64,000 nucleotides of DNA, from assembly GCF_009363755.1 (NCBI RefSeq), contig NZ_CP045417.1:3162001-3226000 (forward strand), given 5' to 3'. The notes beneath the pieces were generated by a model, which did no database searches, was not told where the DNA came from, and worked only from the letters and a program-made list of their open reading frames with translations. Position 1 is the stretch's first letter; the number at the start of each line of letters is the position of its first letter. Both the position numbers and the translations under genes were made by a program. The DNA comes from Halomonas sp. THAF5a (GTDB taxonomy: Bacteria > Pseudomonadota > Gammaproteobacteria > Pseudomonadales > Halomonadaceae). Shown piece after piece: positions 56,734 through 64,000 of the stretch.

Positions 56734-58521
56734 TCACGCCCCGCCGGCCTCGCGCCCGCGCCACAGGCCGGAAAGCGAGACCGCCAGGATCGACATCAGC
56801 ACCAGCGCCAGCGACGGCACCAGCACCGCCCAGGGCGCGCGCTCCAGGTAGGGCATGCTGTCGGCGAGCAACAGCCCCCATTCCGGAGCCGGCGGCCGCG
56901 GGCCGAGCCCGAGGAAACCCAGGGCGGCCAGCGCCAGCGCGGTGCCAGGCAGGCGCAGCATGGCGTGGCGGAACACCGGCCCGACCAGCGCGGGCAGCAC
57001 GTAGCGCGACAGCAGCCGCCAGCGCCCCACGCCGAGCACCGGGGTGATGCGCACGTGCGGCTGGGCCAGGGTCTCGCTGACCAGCGCCGAGGTGTGCGCC
57101 GCCAGCGGCGCCCAGCTCACCGCCGTCACCGCGATCACCGCGCCGGCGGCGCTCGGCCCCATCAGGCCGGCCACGATCAGCCCGGCGATCACCGGCGGCG
57201 TGGCGTTGGTGACCTCGATGGGCCCGGCCGCCAGCCGCGGCATCAGCCCGATCGCGAGCCCCAGCACGAAGGTGACCAGCACCGTGGCCAGCGCCATGCC
57301 CATGGTGGAGAGCGCGCCGTGGCTGACCCGCGCGAGGATGTCGCGGCCGATGCCGTCGGCGCCCAGCGGCAGCCCCGCCCCCGGCGGCTGCAGGCGCAGG
57401 TAGGCCGAGGTCATCGGATCGCGGGCGAGCCCCGCCAGCACGATCGTCAGCAGCAGCGCCGCCGCCACCGCCGGCACGATCCAGCGCCGGCCGCCGCCGT
57501 GGGCCACCGGGGCCGCCACCGGCACCGCGCCGGCCCGCATCGCCCGGCCCAGCAGCAGCGAGCGGCCGAGGTTGGCCAGCCCGCCCAGCACCACGGCGAT
57601 GGCCAGCAGGATCAGGATGCCGGTCTGCAGCGCCGGCAGGTCCTGGGCGGAGGCCGCCCCCAGCGTGGCCCGGCCGAGGCCGGGAATCGAGAACACCTGC
57701 TCGACGGCGATCGCCCCGCCGGTCAGGCCCACCACCACCAGCCCCACCTGGGGCATCAGGCTCGGCAGGGTGCGCTTCAGCGCGGCCAGCGCCAGGCGCC
57801 GCCGCGAGAAGCCCGCCATGTGCCAGGTCGCGACCCAGCGCTCGGCGAAGGCCGAGGTCAGGCCGTCGCTGAACAGCCGCCCCAGCAGGCCGCCGGCCGG
57901 CAGCCCCAGCGACAGCGCCGGCAGCACCAGGTGGCGCCACTCGCCCCAGCCATAGGGCGGCAGCCAGCGCAGCCAGGCGGCGAACACCACCAACAGCAGC
58001 GCCGCGAGCAAAAACTCCGGCAGCGCCGTGACGGCCGCGGCCATCGCGCCCGAGCTCGGCGCCGGACGACCGTCGAGGCCGCGCCGCAGGGCCGGCAGGC
58101 AGACCAGCAGCGCGGTGGAAAACGCGACGACCAGCGCCGCCGCCATCAGCGCAAGCGACACCCCGGTCGCCTGCAGCAGGCCCGGCAGCACCGGGGTACC
58201 GGAGATCCAGGAGGTGCCGGCATCGCCGTGCAGCAGGCCGCCGACCCAGTGGCCGAGCGTCTCGAGCGGCCCCATGGCCAGGCCCAGCTGCTCGCGGATG
58301 GCATCGAGCGCCTCCGGGGTCGGGTTCTGGTCGCCGGCCCGGGCGCGCAGGATGCTGAGCGCCGGGTCGCGCCCCGAGAGCCACGGCAGCAGGCCCACCA
58401 GCACCACCACGCCGCCGAGGGTGAGCAGCCGCGACAGGGTCGGCAGCAGCGCGCCCCACGCGATCGACGGGCCGCGCAACGAGGGTCGCGCCGACGGGCT
58501 CGCGCCCTTACTCGGCGCCAT
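56734..58521 (-). CDS. ABC transporter permease, DppB-DppC fusion
   Basis: 595 residues, about twice a normal DppB or DppC. The first ~320 residues are DppB-like (REQLGLAMGPLETLGHWVGGLLHGDAGTSW; AFAERWVATWHMAGFSRRRLALAALKRTLPSL as the EAA loop; EQVFSIPGLGRATL). From about 350 a DppC-like half begins (PLGADGIGRDILARVSHGALSTM; SETLAQPHVRITPVLGVGRWRLLSRYVLP as the second EAA loop). The fusion makes a single-chain channel for a peptide/opine/metal-type importer. Its start overlaps the binding-protein stop by 14 bp. Two independent frames would be expected in relatives. Confidence 0.87.
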   Translation of the reverse strand: MAPSKGASPSARPSLRGPSIAWGALLPTLSRLLTLGGVVVLVGLLPWLSGRDPALSILRARAGDQNPTPEALDAIREQLGLAMGPLETLGHWVGGLLHGDAGTSWISGTPVLPGLLQATGVSLALMAAALVVAFSTALLVCLPALRRGLDGRPAPSSGAMAAAVTALPEFLLAALLLVVFAAWLRWLPPYGWGEWRHLVLPALSLGLPAGGLLGRLFSDGLTSAFAERWVATWHMAGFSRRRLALAALKRTLPSLMPQVGLVVVGLTGGAIAVEQVFSIPGLGRATLGAASAQDLPALQTGILILLAIAVVLGGLANLGRSLLLGRAMRAGAVPVAAPVAHGGGRRWIVPAVAAALLLTIVLAGLARDPMTSAYLRLQPPGAGLPLGADGIGRDILARVSHGALSTMGMALATVLVTFVLGLAIGLMPRLAAGPIEVTNATPPVIAGLIVAGLMGPSAAGAVIAVTAVSWAPLAAHTSALVSETLAQPHVRITPVLGVGRWRLLSRYVLPALVGPVFRHAMLRLPGTALALAALGFLGLGPRPPAPEWGLLLADSMPYLERAPWAVLVPSLALVLMSILAVSLSGLWRGREAGGA

Positions 58522-60091
58522 CGTCGATGAACCGGGTGTGCTCGTTGATCAGCTCGCGCTCGCGCGGGTCGCGCACGGCGCCGGCGATATGCTTGGCCTC
58601 GCCCTGGATGACCCGCTCGTGGAGCATCGGCACCGCGGCATCGGTGGCGAGGATCGCCGCCTCGGCGTCGATGATCGCCTGGCGGCGCTGCGGCCCCGGC
58701 TCCAGGTCGGCGGCCTTCTCCAGCGCCGCCTCGACCTCGGCATCGCACAGCTGGGCGATATTGAAGGAGCCCTCGCAGGCGAAGTCGCTGACCATGTAGG
58801 CCACCGGGTCGCCGGAGTCGAGCATGGTCGCCCGGGACAGGATGAAGGCGTCGAACTCGCCGGCCAGCATGTCCGCCTCGATGTGCGCGTACTGGCGCAC
58901 CTCCTGCTGGACGTCGAAGCCCGCGGCCTCGAGCTGCTGCTCCAGCAGCACCGCTACCTCGGGCAGCTCGGCGCGGTCGGTGAAGGTGCCCAGGGTGATG
59001 GCGACGCCCTCCGGGTCCGCGGCCTCGGGCCGCCCCTGCACCGGCGTGCGCAGCCCGTCGGCCCACTGCAGCGCCGGGCCCAGCAGGCCGTTGGCGATGT
59101 CGGCGCGATTCTCGTAGACGGTGCGCACGATGGCCTCGCGGTCGAGCGCCTCGCGCGCCGCCGCCCGCAGCGCCGGGTCCGCCAGCGGCCCGGACTCGGT
59201 GTTGAGATAGAGGGTGTTGGTGCGCGGCATCGGAACCTCGTGGATCAGCTCGGGGTCGATCAGCGCGACCTGGGACACCGGCACCGCCTCGACCACGTCG
59301 GCCTCGCCGGTGCGCAGCGCCGCGCCGCGGGCCGTGCCGTCCGGCACGTAGTCGGCATCGATGCCGGCGAGCTCGGCGCGCTCGCCCCAGTAGTCCTCGA
59401 AGCGGTCGAGGCGCGCGCTCTGGGTGCCGTTGATCTCCTCGAGCACGAAGGGCCCGGTGCCGGCCTCGATCGGGTTGACGGTGCCGTCGTCGCGGTAGGC
59501 CCGCTCGGCGAGGATCGCCAGCTGCGGGCTGGACAGGCGATTGGGCACCAGCGGATCGGCCTCGGCGGTGCGCACGATCACCGCCCCGTCGCCGTCGGCC
59601 TCGATCGTCATGTCCACGCCGTCGAGGATGCGCGGCTTGGGCGCGGCGTTCGTGGCGGCGGTCAGCGAGGCCACCACGCGCTCGGCGGTCAGCGGCGTGC
59701 CGTCGTGGAAGGTCACGTCGTCGCGGATCGCGAAGCGCCAGCGGTACGGGTCGAGCCGCTCCCACTCGGTGGCCAGGAAGGGCTCGGGGCTGCCGTCGTC
59801 ATCGAGGCGGATCAGCGTCTCGGCGGTGCTCCAGCGCGACAGCTTGAAGGCATCGTCGGTCAGCGGGTTCAGCCCGGAGCGCGGCGGCTGCAGCATGGCG
59901 ACCCTGAGGCGCCGCTCACCGGCGTCGGCGGTCTCGGTGGCGCTCTTGCCGGCGGTCTCGCCGGCATTCTCGGTGGAGGCCGACTCCTCCTGCTGGCAGC
60001 CAGCCAGCAGGGCCAGGGCGAAAAGGCTCAGCGACAGCGGCGCCAGGGGAAACGGCAAGGCACGGCGAAGGGACAAGGGGCGAAGGCTCAA
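58508..60091 (-). CDS. Peptide/nickel-type ABC transporter substrate-binding lipoprotein
   Basis: 527 residues from a TTG start at 60091, the only start that gives AGGAG at correct spacing and a proper lipoprotein signal (LSLFALALLAGC, lipidated Cys31). The mature part is SBP_bac_5: LNPLTDDAFKLSRWSTAETLIRLDDDG, DDVTFHDGTPLTAERVVASL, EAGTGPFVLEEIN and INEHTRF near the end. Ligands of the family include peptides, nickel, opines and metallophores; none can be chosen here. The start overlaps the upstream ATPase stop (TTGA), implying translational coupling. Confidence 0.85.
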   Translation of the reverse strand: MSLRPLSLRRALPFPLAPLSLSLFALALLAGCQQEESASTENAGETAGKSATETADAGERRLRVAMLQPPRSGLNPLTDDAFKLSRWSTAETLIRLDDDGSPEPFLATEWERLDPYRWRFAIRDDVTFHDGTPLTAERVVASLTAATNAAPKPRILDGVDMTIEADGDGAVIVRTAEADPLVPNRLSSPQLAILAERAYRDDGTVNPIEAGTGPFVLEEINGTQSARLDRFEDYWGERAELAGIDADYVPDGTARGAALRTGEADVVEAVPVSQVALIDPELIHEVPMPRTNTLYLNTESGPLADPALRAAAREALDREAIVRTVYENRADIANGLLGPALQWADGLRTPVQGRPEAADPEGVAITLGTFTDRAELPEVAVLLEQQLEAAGFDVQQEVRQYAHIEADMLAGEFDAFILSRATMLDSGDPVAYMVSDFACEGSFNIAQLCDAEVEAALEKAADLEPGPQRRQAIIDAEAAILATDAAVPMLHERVIQGEAKHIAGAVRDPRERELINEHTRFIDDGAE

Positions 60092-60975
60092 GGGGCTAGC
60101 TCCTGGGAACGATGGGCCGGCGTGGCGGCGGAAAGGGAACCGGGGGTAAGAGAAGTCGGAAGAAGATCCTGGCCCGGCAGCATGGCCGCGGCCCGGATCA
60201 GCGCCGCCGTGCGCTCGTGCGCCGGCGCGCGAAACAGCGCCTCGGTGGGGCGGTCCTCGATGATCGCGCCGTCGTCCAGCACCAGGGTGCGCTGGCACAG
60301 CCGGCAGACCACCGAGAGGTCATGGGAGATCAGCAGCAGGCCGATGCCGGCCTCGTGGTGCAGCGTCTTCAGCACCCGGGTCACCTGGGCCTGGAGCGGC
60401 AGGTCGAGGCCGCTGAGCGGCTCGTCGGCCAGCAGCAGTCGCGGGCGCACGGCCATGGCCCGGGCGATGGCCACCCGCTGGGCCTGGCCACCGGAGAGCT
60501 CGGCCGGGCGACGCATCAGATAGCCGCCGTCCAGGCCGACCTGCTCCAGCGCCTCGCCCACCCGCGGCTCGTGCGGGCCCTCGATGCCCAGCCGCACCAG
60601 CGGCTCGCGGATCAGCTCGCCGACGCGCATGCGCGGGTCCAGCGAGGCCGCCGGATCCTGGGGGATGACCTGCACCACGCGGCGATACCAGCGCAGCGCG
60701 CGCGCCGAGCCCGGCGCGATGCGCCGCCCCCGGCAGACGATCTCGCCACCGTCGGCCCGAGTCAGGCCGAGCATCAGGTTCAAGAGCGTCGACTTGCCGG
60801 CGCCGGACACCCCGGCCAGGCCGATCAGCTCGCCGGGGTAGAGGCGAAAGTCGATGTCGCGCAGGATGTGGCGACAGTCGCGGCCGCCCCACCAGCGCCG
60901 CGGCCCGGGCATGCGCTTGCCGACCCCGGAGACCCGCAGCAGCGAGCCGTCGTCGTTGAGTTCGGGCATCGTCAT
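60088..60975 (-). CDS. Peptide-type ABC transporter ATPase (DppF type)
   Basis: 295 residues. Walker A GVSGAGKST (about 54-62), Q-loop VVQVIPQDPAASLDPRMRVGELI, signature LSGGQAQRVAIARAMAV, Walker B LLLADEPLSGLD and switch His in LLLISHDLSVV are present. The DPAASLDPR motif is typical of DppF/OppF. It lies 4 bp after the DppD-type gene and overlaps the binding-protein start; the C-terminal ~30 residues are low-complexity. Confidence 0.88.
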   Translation of the reverse strand: MTMPELNDDGSLLRVSGVGKRMPGPRRWWGGRDCRHILRDIDFRLYPGELIGLAGVSGAGKSTLLNLMLGLTRADGGEIVCRGRRIAPGSARALRWYRRVVQVIPQDPAASLDPRMRVGELIREPLVRLGIEGPHEPRVGEALEQVGLDGGYLMRRPAELSGGQAQRVAIARAMAVRPRLLLADEPLSGLDLPLQAQVTRVLKTLHHEAGIGLLLISHDLSVVCRLCQRTLVLDDGAIIEDRPTEALFRAPAHERTAALIRAAAMLPGQDLLPTSLTPGSLSAATPAHRSQELAP

Positions 60976-60979
60976 GGGC

Positions 60980-61828
60980 CTACCCTGCCGCCCGAAGACG
61001 CGGCGTTTCCCCCCGACGCGGCGGGTCGGCCGGCGCCTGGAGGCGTTCGCGGTGGCCCAGCGCCGCGACCAGCTCGCGGGAGAAGCGGTGACGCGGCGCG
61101 GCGATGATGTCGGCCAGCCGACCGCTCTCCACCAGCCGGCCCTGATCGATGATCAGCGCACGCTCGCACAGCCGCGAGGCGGCGGCCATGTCGTGGGAGA
61201 TGAACAGCAGCGCGGGCGTGTCGGCGGTGCCGGTGGTCTCGCGCAGCAGCGCCAGCACCTCGGCCTGGGTCAGCACGTCGAGCGCCGTGGTGGGCTCGTC
61301 GGCGACGATCAGCGACGGCCGGCAGGCCAGCGCCAGCGCCAGGCAGGCCCGCTGACGCTGGCCGCCGGAGAGCTCCGCCGGCGAACGCCGCATGACCCGC
61401 TCGGGCTCGGCGAGGTTCATCCGCCCCAGCAGCGCGACGGCCGCCTGCTGCGCCTCGCGGCGGTAGAGCCCCTGGAAGCGCCGGAAGGGCTCGCGCAGCT
61501 GGACGCCCACGCTGACCAGCGGGTTGAGCGCGGCCTGGGTGTTCTGGAACACCATGCCGGCGCGGGCCTGCGCCGGCCGCCGGGTCGCGCGCACCCCGCC
61601 GACCTCGAGGCCGTTGAGGCGGATGGCGCCGTCGATGCGGGCCGCGGGCGGCGTCAGGCCGAGGATCGCCCCGGCGGTGAGCGACTTGCCGGAGCCCGAC
61701 GGGCCGATCAGGCAGACCCGCTCGCCCGGCTGGACGGCGAACGAGAGGCCGTCCACCACCGGCCGCTGGCCGAGCCGAATGCGCAGGTCTTCTACCCTCA
61801 GGACGGGATCAGTTGCCGATGATGTCAC
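60980..61828 (-). CDS. Peptide-type ABC transporter ATPase (DppD type)
   Basis: 282 residues from a GTG at 61828 (VTSSATDPVLRVEDL). Walker A GPSGSGKSL, Q-loop MVFQNTQAALNPLVSVGVQL, signature LSGGQRQRACLALALAC, Walker B LIVADEPTTALD and switch His in LFISHDMAAA are visible. An in-frame ATG at 61876 lies inside a TATGATAT promoter-like sequence without a ribosome-binding site, so I judge it an unlikely start. First gene of a four-gene operon encoding two ATPases, a binding protein and a fused permease. Confidence 0.86.
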   Translation of the reverse strand: MTSSATDPVLRVEDLRIRLGQRPVVDGLSFAVQPGERVCLIGPSGSGKSLTAGAILGLTPPAARIDGAIRLNGLEVGGVRATRRPAQARAGMVFQNTQAALNPLVSVGVQLREPFRRFQGLYRREAQQAAVALLGRMNLAEPERVMRRSPAELSGGQRQRACLALALACRPSLIVADEPTTALDVLTQAEVLALLRETTGTADTPALLFISHDMAAASRLCERALIIDQGRLVESGRLADIIAAPRHRFSRELVAALGHRERLQAPADPPRRGETPRLRAAG

Positions 61829-61933
61829 GGGGTCTTCACGCCTCGCCGCTCTCGAAAGGGCGAGAGGATATATCATAACAAAAGCGACCGAAACAAGGCG
61901 GCATCGACCGAAGCGGCTGCTGACGGCCCGGGA

Positions 61934-61968
61934 GGGGGTGACGGCCGACCCGGTCGACCGTCACCCCC
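61934..61968 (-). terminator. Terminator downstream of selO
   Basis: A perfect 11-bp stem (GGGGGTGACGG with CCGTCACCCCC) enclosing a 13-base loop, 19 bp after the selO stop and before the DppD-type gene. Confidence 0.65.
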
Positions 61969-61986
61969 TGTCAGCGAGGCGAAAGC

Positions 61987-63456
61987 TCAGGTGCCGCAGA
62001 AGGTACGAAACACCGCCGCGCCGGCCGGCGCCGGCCGGGCGTAGGCCTCGCGGTCGGGCTGGGCCTCGAAGGGGGTCGCCAGCACCTCGGCCAGGGTCTC
62101 GAAAGGCGCGAGGTCGCCCTCGGCGGCGGCGTCCAGCGCCGCCTCCACCTGGTGGTTGCGCGGGATGTAGCGCGGGTTGGTCCCGCGCAGCCGCGCGGCG
62201 ATGGTCGCCGGGTCCGCGGCTTCCCGGGCCAGCCGCGCCCGCCAGCGGGGCAGCCAGGCGGCGATGGCGTCCGGCGTCTCGAAGCGCTCCAGCAGCGCCG
62301 GAGCGTCTTGCTCCACCGCCTCGGCAAGATGGCGAAAGGCCAGGGTAAAGTCGGCGCGGCCCGCGGCCATCGCCTCGAGGAAGGCCTCGGCGAGCTCGCG
62401 GTCGCCCTCCTCCTCGCCGACCAGGCCCAGCTTGCCGCGCATCACCGAAAGCCACTCGGCCTCGTACTGCTCGGGGTAGGCCTGGATCATCGCGGTGGCG
62501 CGCTCCACGGCGCGGTCGGCGTCGTCGTCGATCAGCGGCAGCAGGGTCTCGGCGAAGCGCGCCAGGTTCCACTGGGCGATCCACGGCTGGTTGCGGTAGG
62601 CGTAGCGGCCGCCCTCGTCGATGGAGCTGAACACCTGCTCGGGGTCATAGGCCTCCATGAAGGCGCAGGGGCCGTAGTCGAGGGTCTCGCCGGCGATGGA
62701 GACGTTGTCGGTGTTCATCACGCCGTGGATGAAGCCGAGCCCCATCCAGCCGGCGACCAGCCGCGCCTGGCGCGCCTGAACGGCCTCCAGCAGCGCGAGA
62801 TAGCGCTGCGCCGGGGGCTTATCGGCAAGCTCGGGGTAGTGCCGCTCGATGGCGAGGTCGGCGAGCAGGCGAACGGCCTCCTCGTCGCCCCGGGCGGCGA
62901 AGTACTGGAAGGTGCCCACGCGCAGGTGGCTCGAGGCGACCCGGGTCAGCACGGCACCCGGCTCGGGCACCCGGCGAAAGACCCGCTCGCCGGTGGCCAC
63001 CGCGGCCAGGGCGCGGGTGGTGGGGATGCCCAGCACGTGCATCGCCTCGCTGACCAGGTACTCGCGCAGCACCGGGCCGAGGGGCGCGCGGCCGTCGGCG
63101 CCGCGGGAGAAGGGGGTGCAGCCCGCGCCCTTGAGCTGGAGCTCGCGCAGCCGCCCCTCGCGGTCGGTCACCTCGCCCAGCAGCACCGCGCGGCCGTCGC
63201 CCAGGCGCGGGTTGAAGTGGCCGAACTGGTGGCCGGCATAGGCCTGGGCCAACGGCTCGGCGCCCGCCGGCACGGCGTTGCCGGAGAACGCCTCGGCGGC
63301 GCTCGTTGCATCGAAGGCCGCCGTCTCGAAGCCCAGTTCCTCGGCCAGCGGCCGGTTGAAGGCCAGCAGCCGCGGCGCCTCCACCGCCACGGGGGCGAAG
63401 CGCGCGAAGAAGCGGTCGGGCAGGCGGGCGTAGCGCAGGGTGAACTCGGGAAACAT
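61987..63456 (-). CDS. selO: Protein adenylyltransferase SelO (YdiU family)
   Basis: 489 residues, a pseudokinase-fold AMP transferase. Visible motifs are [71 protein letters not shown] with the lysine/arginine ATP contacts, and [32 protein letters not shown] as the metal-binding loop. SelO AMPylates Ser/Thr/Tyr residues of redox proteins. The C-terminus ends FRTFCGT: Cys487 stands where some SelO proteins carry selenocysteine. The ATG at 63456 gives the normal N-terminus; upstream in-frame sequence is not family-like. Confidence 0.93.
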   Translation of the reverse strand: MFPEFTLRYARLPDRFFARFAPVAVEAPRLLAFNRPLAEELGFETAAFDATSAAEAFSGNAVPAGAEPLAQAYAGHQFGHFNPRLGDGRAVLLGEVTDREGRLRELQLKGAGCTPFSRGADGRAPLGPVLREYLVSEAMHVLGIPTTRALAAVATGERVFRRVPEPGAVLTRVASSHLRVGTFQYFAARGDEEAVRLLADLAIERHYPELADKPPAQRYLALLEAVQARQARLVAGWMGLGFIHGVMNTDNVSIAGETLDYGPCAFMEAYDPEQVFSSIDEGGRYAYRNQPWIAQWNLARFAETLLPLIDDDADRAVERATAMIQAYPEQYEAEWLSVMRGKLGLVGEEEGDRELAEAFLEAMAAGRADFTLAFRHLAEAVEQDAPALLERFETPDAIAAWLPRWRARLAREAADPATIAARLRGTNPRYIPRNHQVEAALDAAAEGDLAPFETLAEVLATPFEAQPDREAYARPAPAGAAVFRTFCGT

Positions 63457-63582
63457 GGCGACTCCGGTCGGCGGCTGCCGCGGGGCAGCGGAGGATGAAT
63501 ACCCGAGTATATCGCTCGGATTTGTGCGAATCGACCTCTCCCCGGCGCCCCTCACCGGACCCAACGGCGATTGCCCTGCCCC

Positions 63583-64000
63583 TCACCCTTCGCCCAGGGA
63601 GAGCTCCTCGCGGATCAGCTCGGCCAGGCGCCGGGCCGGCTCGGTGGGGCGTCGCGCGGCACGGTGCAGGGCCAGCTCCACGGTCGGCAGCGGCGGCAGG
63701 CCGCTCGACTCGTCCAGGGCGCGCAGCTGGGGGGTCAGCATGCTGCGGGTCACCACCACGATGGCCAGCCCCGCCTGCACCACCGGGCCCAGGCCGACCA
63801 TCGACTGGCTGGTGTAGGCCACCCGCCAGTCGCGGCCGGCGGCGGCCAGCGACTGCTCGGCCACCTCGCGGAACAGGTCGGCGCCCAGGGAGTAGAGCGC
63901 CAGCGGCAGCGGGTCGGTCAGCGAGGGCTGGTGCTGCAGGCCCACCGCCCAGGCGAGCGGCTCGCGGCGAATGAACTCGCCCCCCGGCGAGCGGCGCTGG
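63583..64000 (-). CDS. LysR-family regulator, effector domain (partial)
   Basis: The reverse strand is open from the window edge to a stop at 63583; about 139 C-terminal residues are present and the HTH lies outside. GGEFIRREPLAWAVGLQHQPSL, LALYSLGADLFREVAEQSLAAAGRDWRVAYTSQSMVGLGPVVQAGLAIVVVTRSML is characteristic of the LysR effector-binding domain. It is separated from selO by 126 bp and is transcribed in the same direction. Target genes are not visible. Confidence 0.82.
   Translation of the reverse strand, partial: QRRSPGGEFIRREPLAWAVGLQHQPSLTDPLPLALYSLGADLFREVAEQSLAAAGRDWRVAYTSQSMVGLGPVVQAGLAIVVVTRSMLTPQLRALDESSGLPPLPTVELALHRAARRPTEPARRLAELIREELSLGEG

Noticed and set aside
60092..60298. 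Upstream ATG for the peptide-type binding protein, giving a 69-residue extension.
   Set aside because: The extension lies inside the upstream ATPase gene and would bury the lipoprotein signal; the TTG at 60091 has the ribosome-binding site.

Overview
The window is GC-rich, densely coded chromosomal DNA. Gene content and codon usage point to a Halomonas-like gammaproteobacterium: a lactate/glycolate oxidation locus, gamma-butyrobetaine hydroxylase, a GNAT-nitrilase fusion, TAXI-type TRAP transport, purEK and catalase-peroxidase. The species assignment is an inference. I saw no rRNA, tRNA, CRISPR array, intact insertion sequence or replication origin.

Layout. 1-8.2 kb: a partial glutathione S-transferase, then lactate permease, a FadR-type GntR regulator and glcDEFG. 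Two near-identical TGGT-N3-ACCA operators tie the permease and the glc operon into one regulon. 8.2-18.2 kb: an EamA exporter, the GNAT-nitrilase fusion with an MtfA-like peptidase, a gamma-butyrobetaine hydroxylase locus (LysR regulator, hydroxylase, betaine-type binding protein), a TVP38 membrane protein, a GT4 glycosyltransferase and a D-malate/tartrate dehydrogenase. 18.2-21 kb: a patch of visibly lower GC with sulfide:quinone oxidoreductase, a small membrane protein, gene remnants and a hemerythrin. 21-28 kb: a methyltransferase, lipocalin, DUF1338 protein overlapping astE, and a complete arginine/polar amino acid ABC transporter.

28-41 kb: a glutamine amidotransferase, TraX-like protein, yeiE/yeiH pair, CPA2 antiporter, purEK, an acidic 22-residue-repeat lipoprotein, a TAXI-TRAP system with DUF1850, L-2-hydroxyglutarate oxidase and an orphan HTH protein. 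41-48 kb: a SelD fused to an FAD/NAD oxidoreductase, arginine deiminase behind ilvD, an unrecognised 224-residue protein and an AhpD-like peroxidase. 48-51.4 kb: a large PLD nuclease-helicase-DUF3427 protein of lower GC, the best candidate for an accessory genome-defence gene. 51.5-64 kb: mmsA with its LysR regulator, katG behind an OxyR-like site, a four-gene peptide/metal-type ABC transporter with a DppB-DppC fusion and a TTG-started binding protein, selO, and a partial LysR gene.

Working picture: a heterotroph using organic acids (lactate, glycolate, D-malate, 2-hydroxyglutarate), quaternary amines and arginine, with oxidative-stress and sulfide-detoxification functions. No contiguous multi-gene system here is clearly undescribed. 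The items most worth follow-up are the PLD-helicase-DUF3427 protein, the remnant-bearing sulfide/hemerythrin patch, the repeat lipoprotein and the fused ABC permease.
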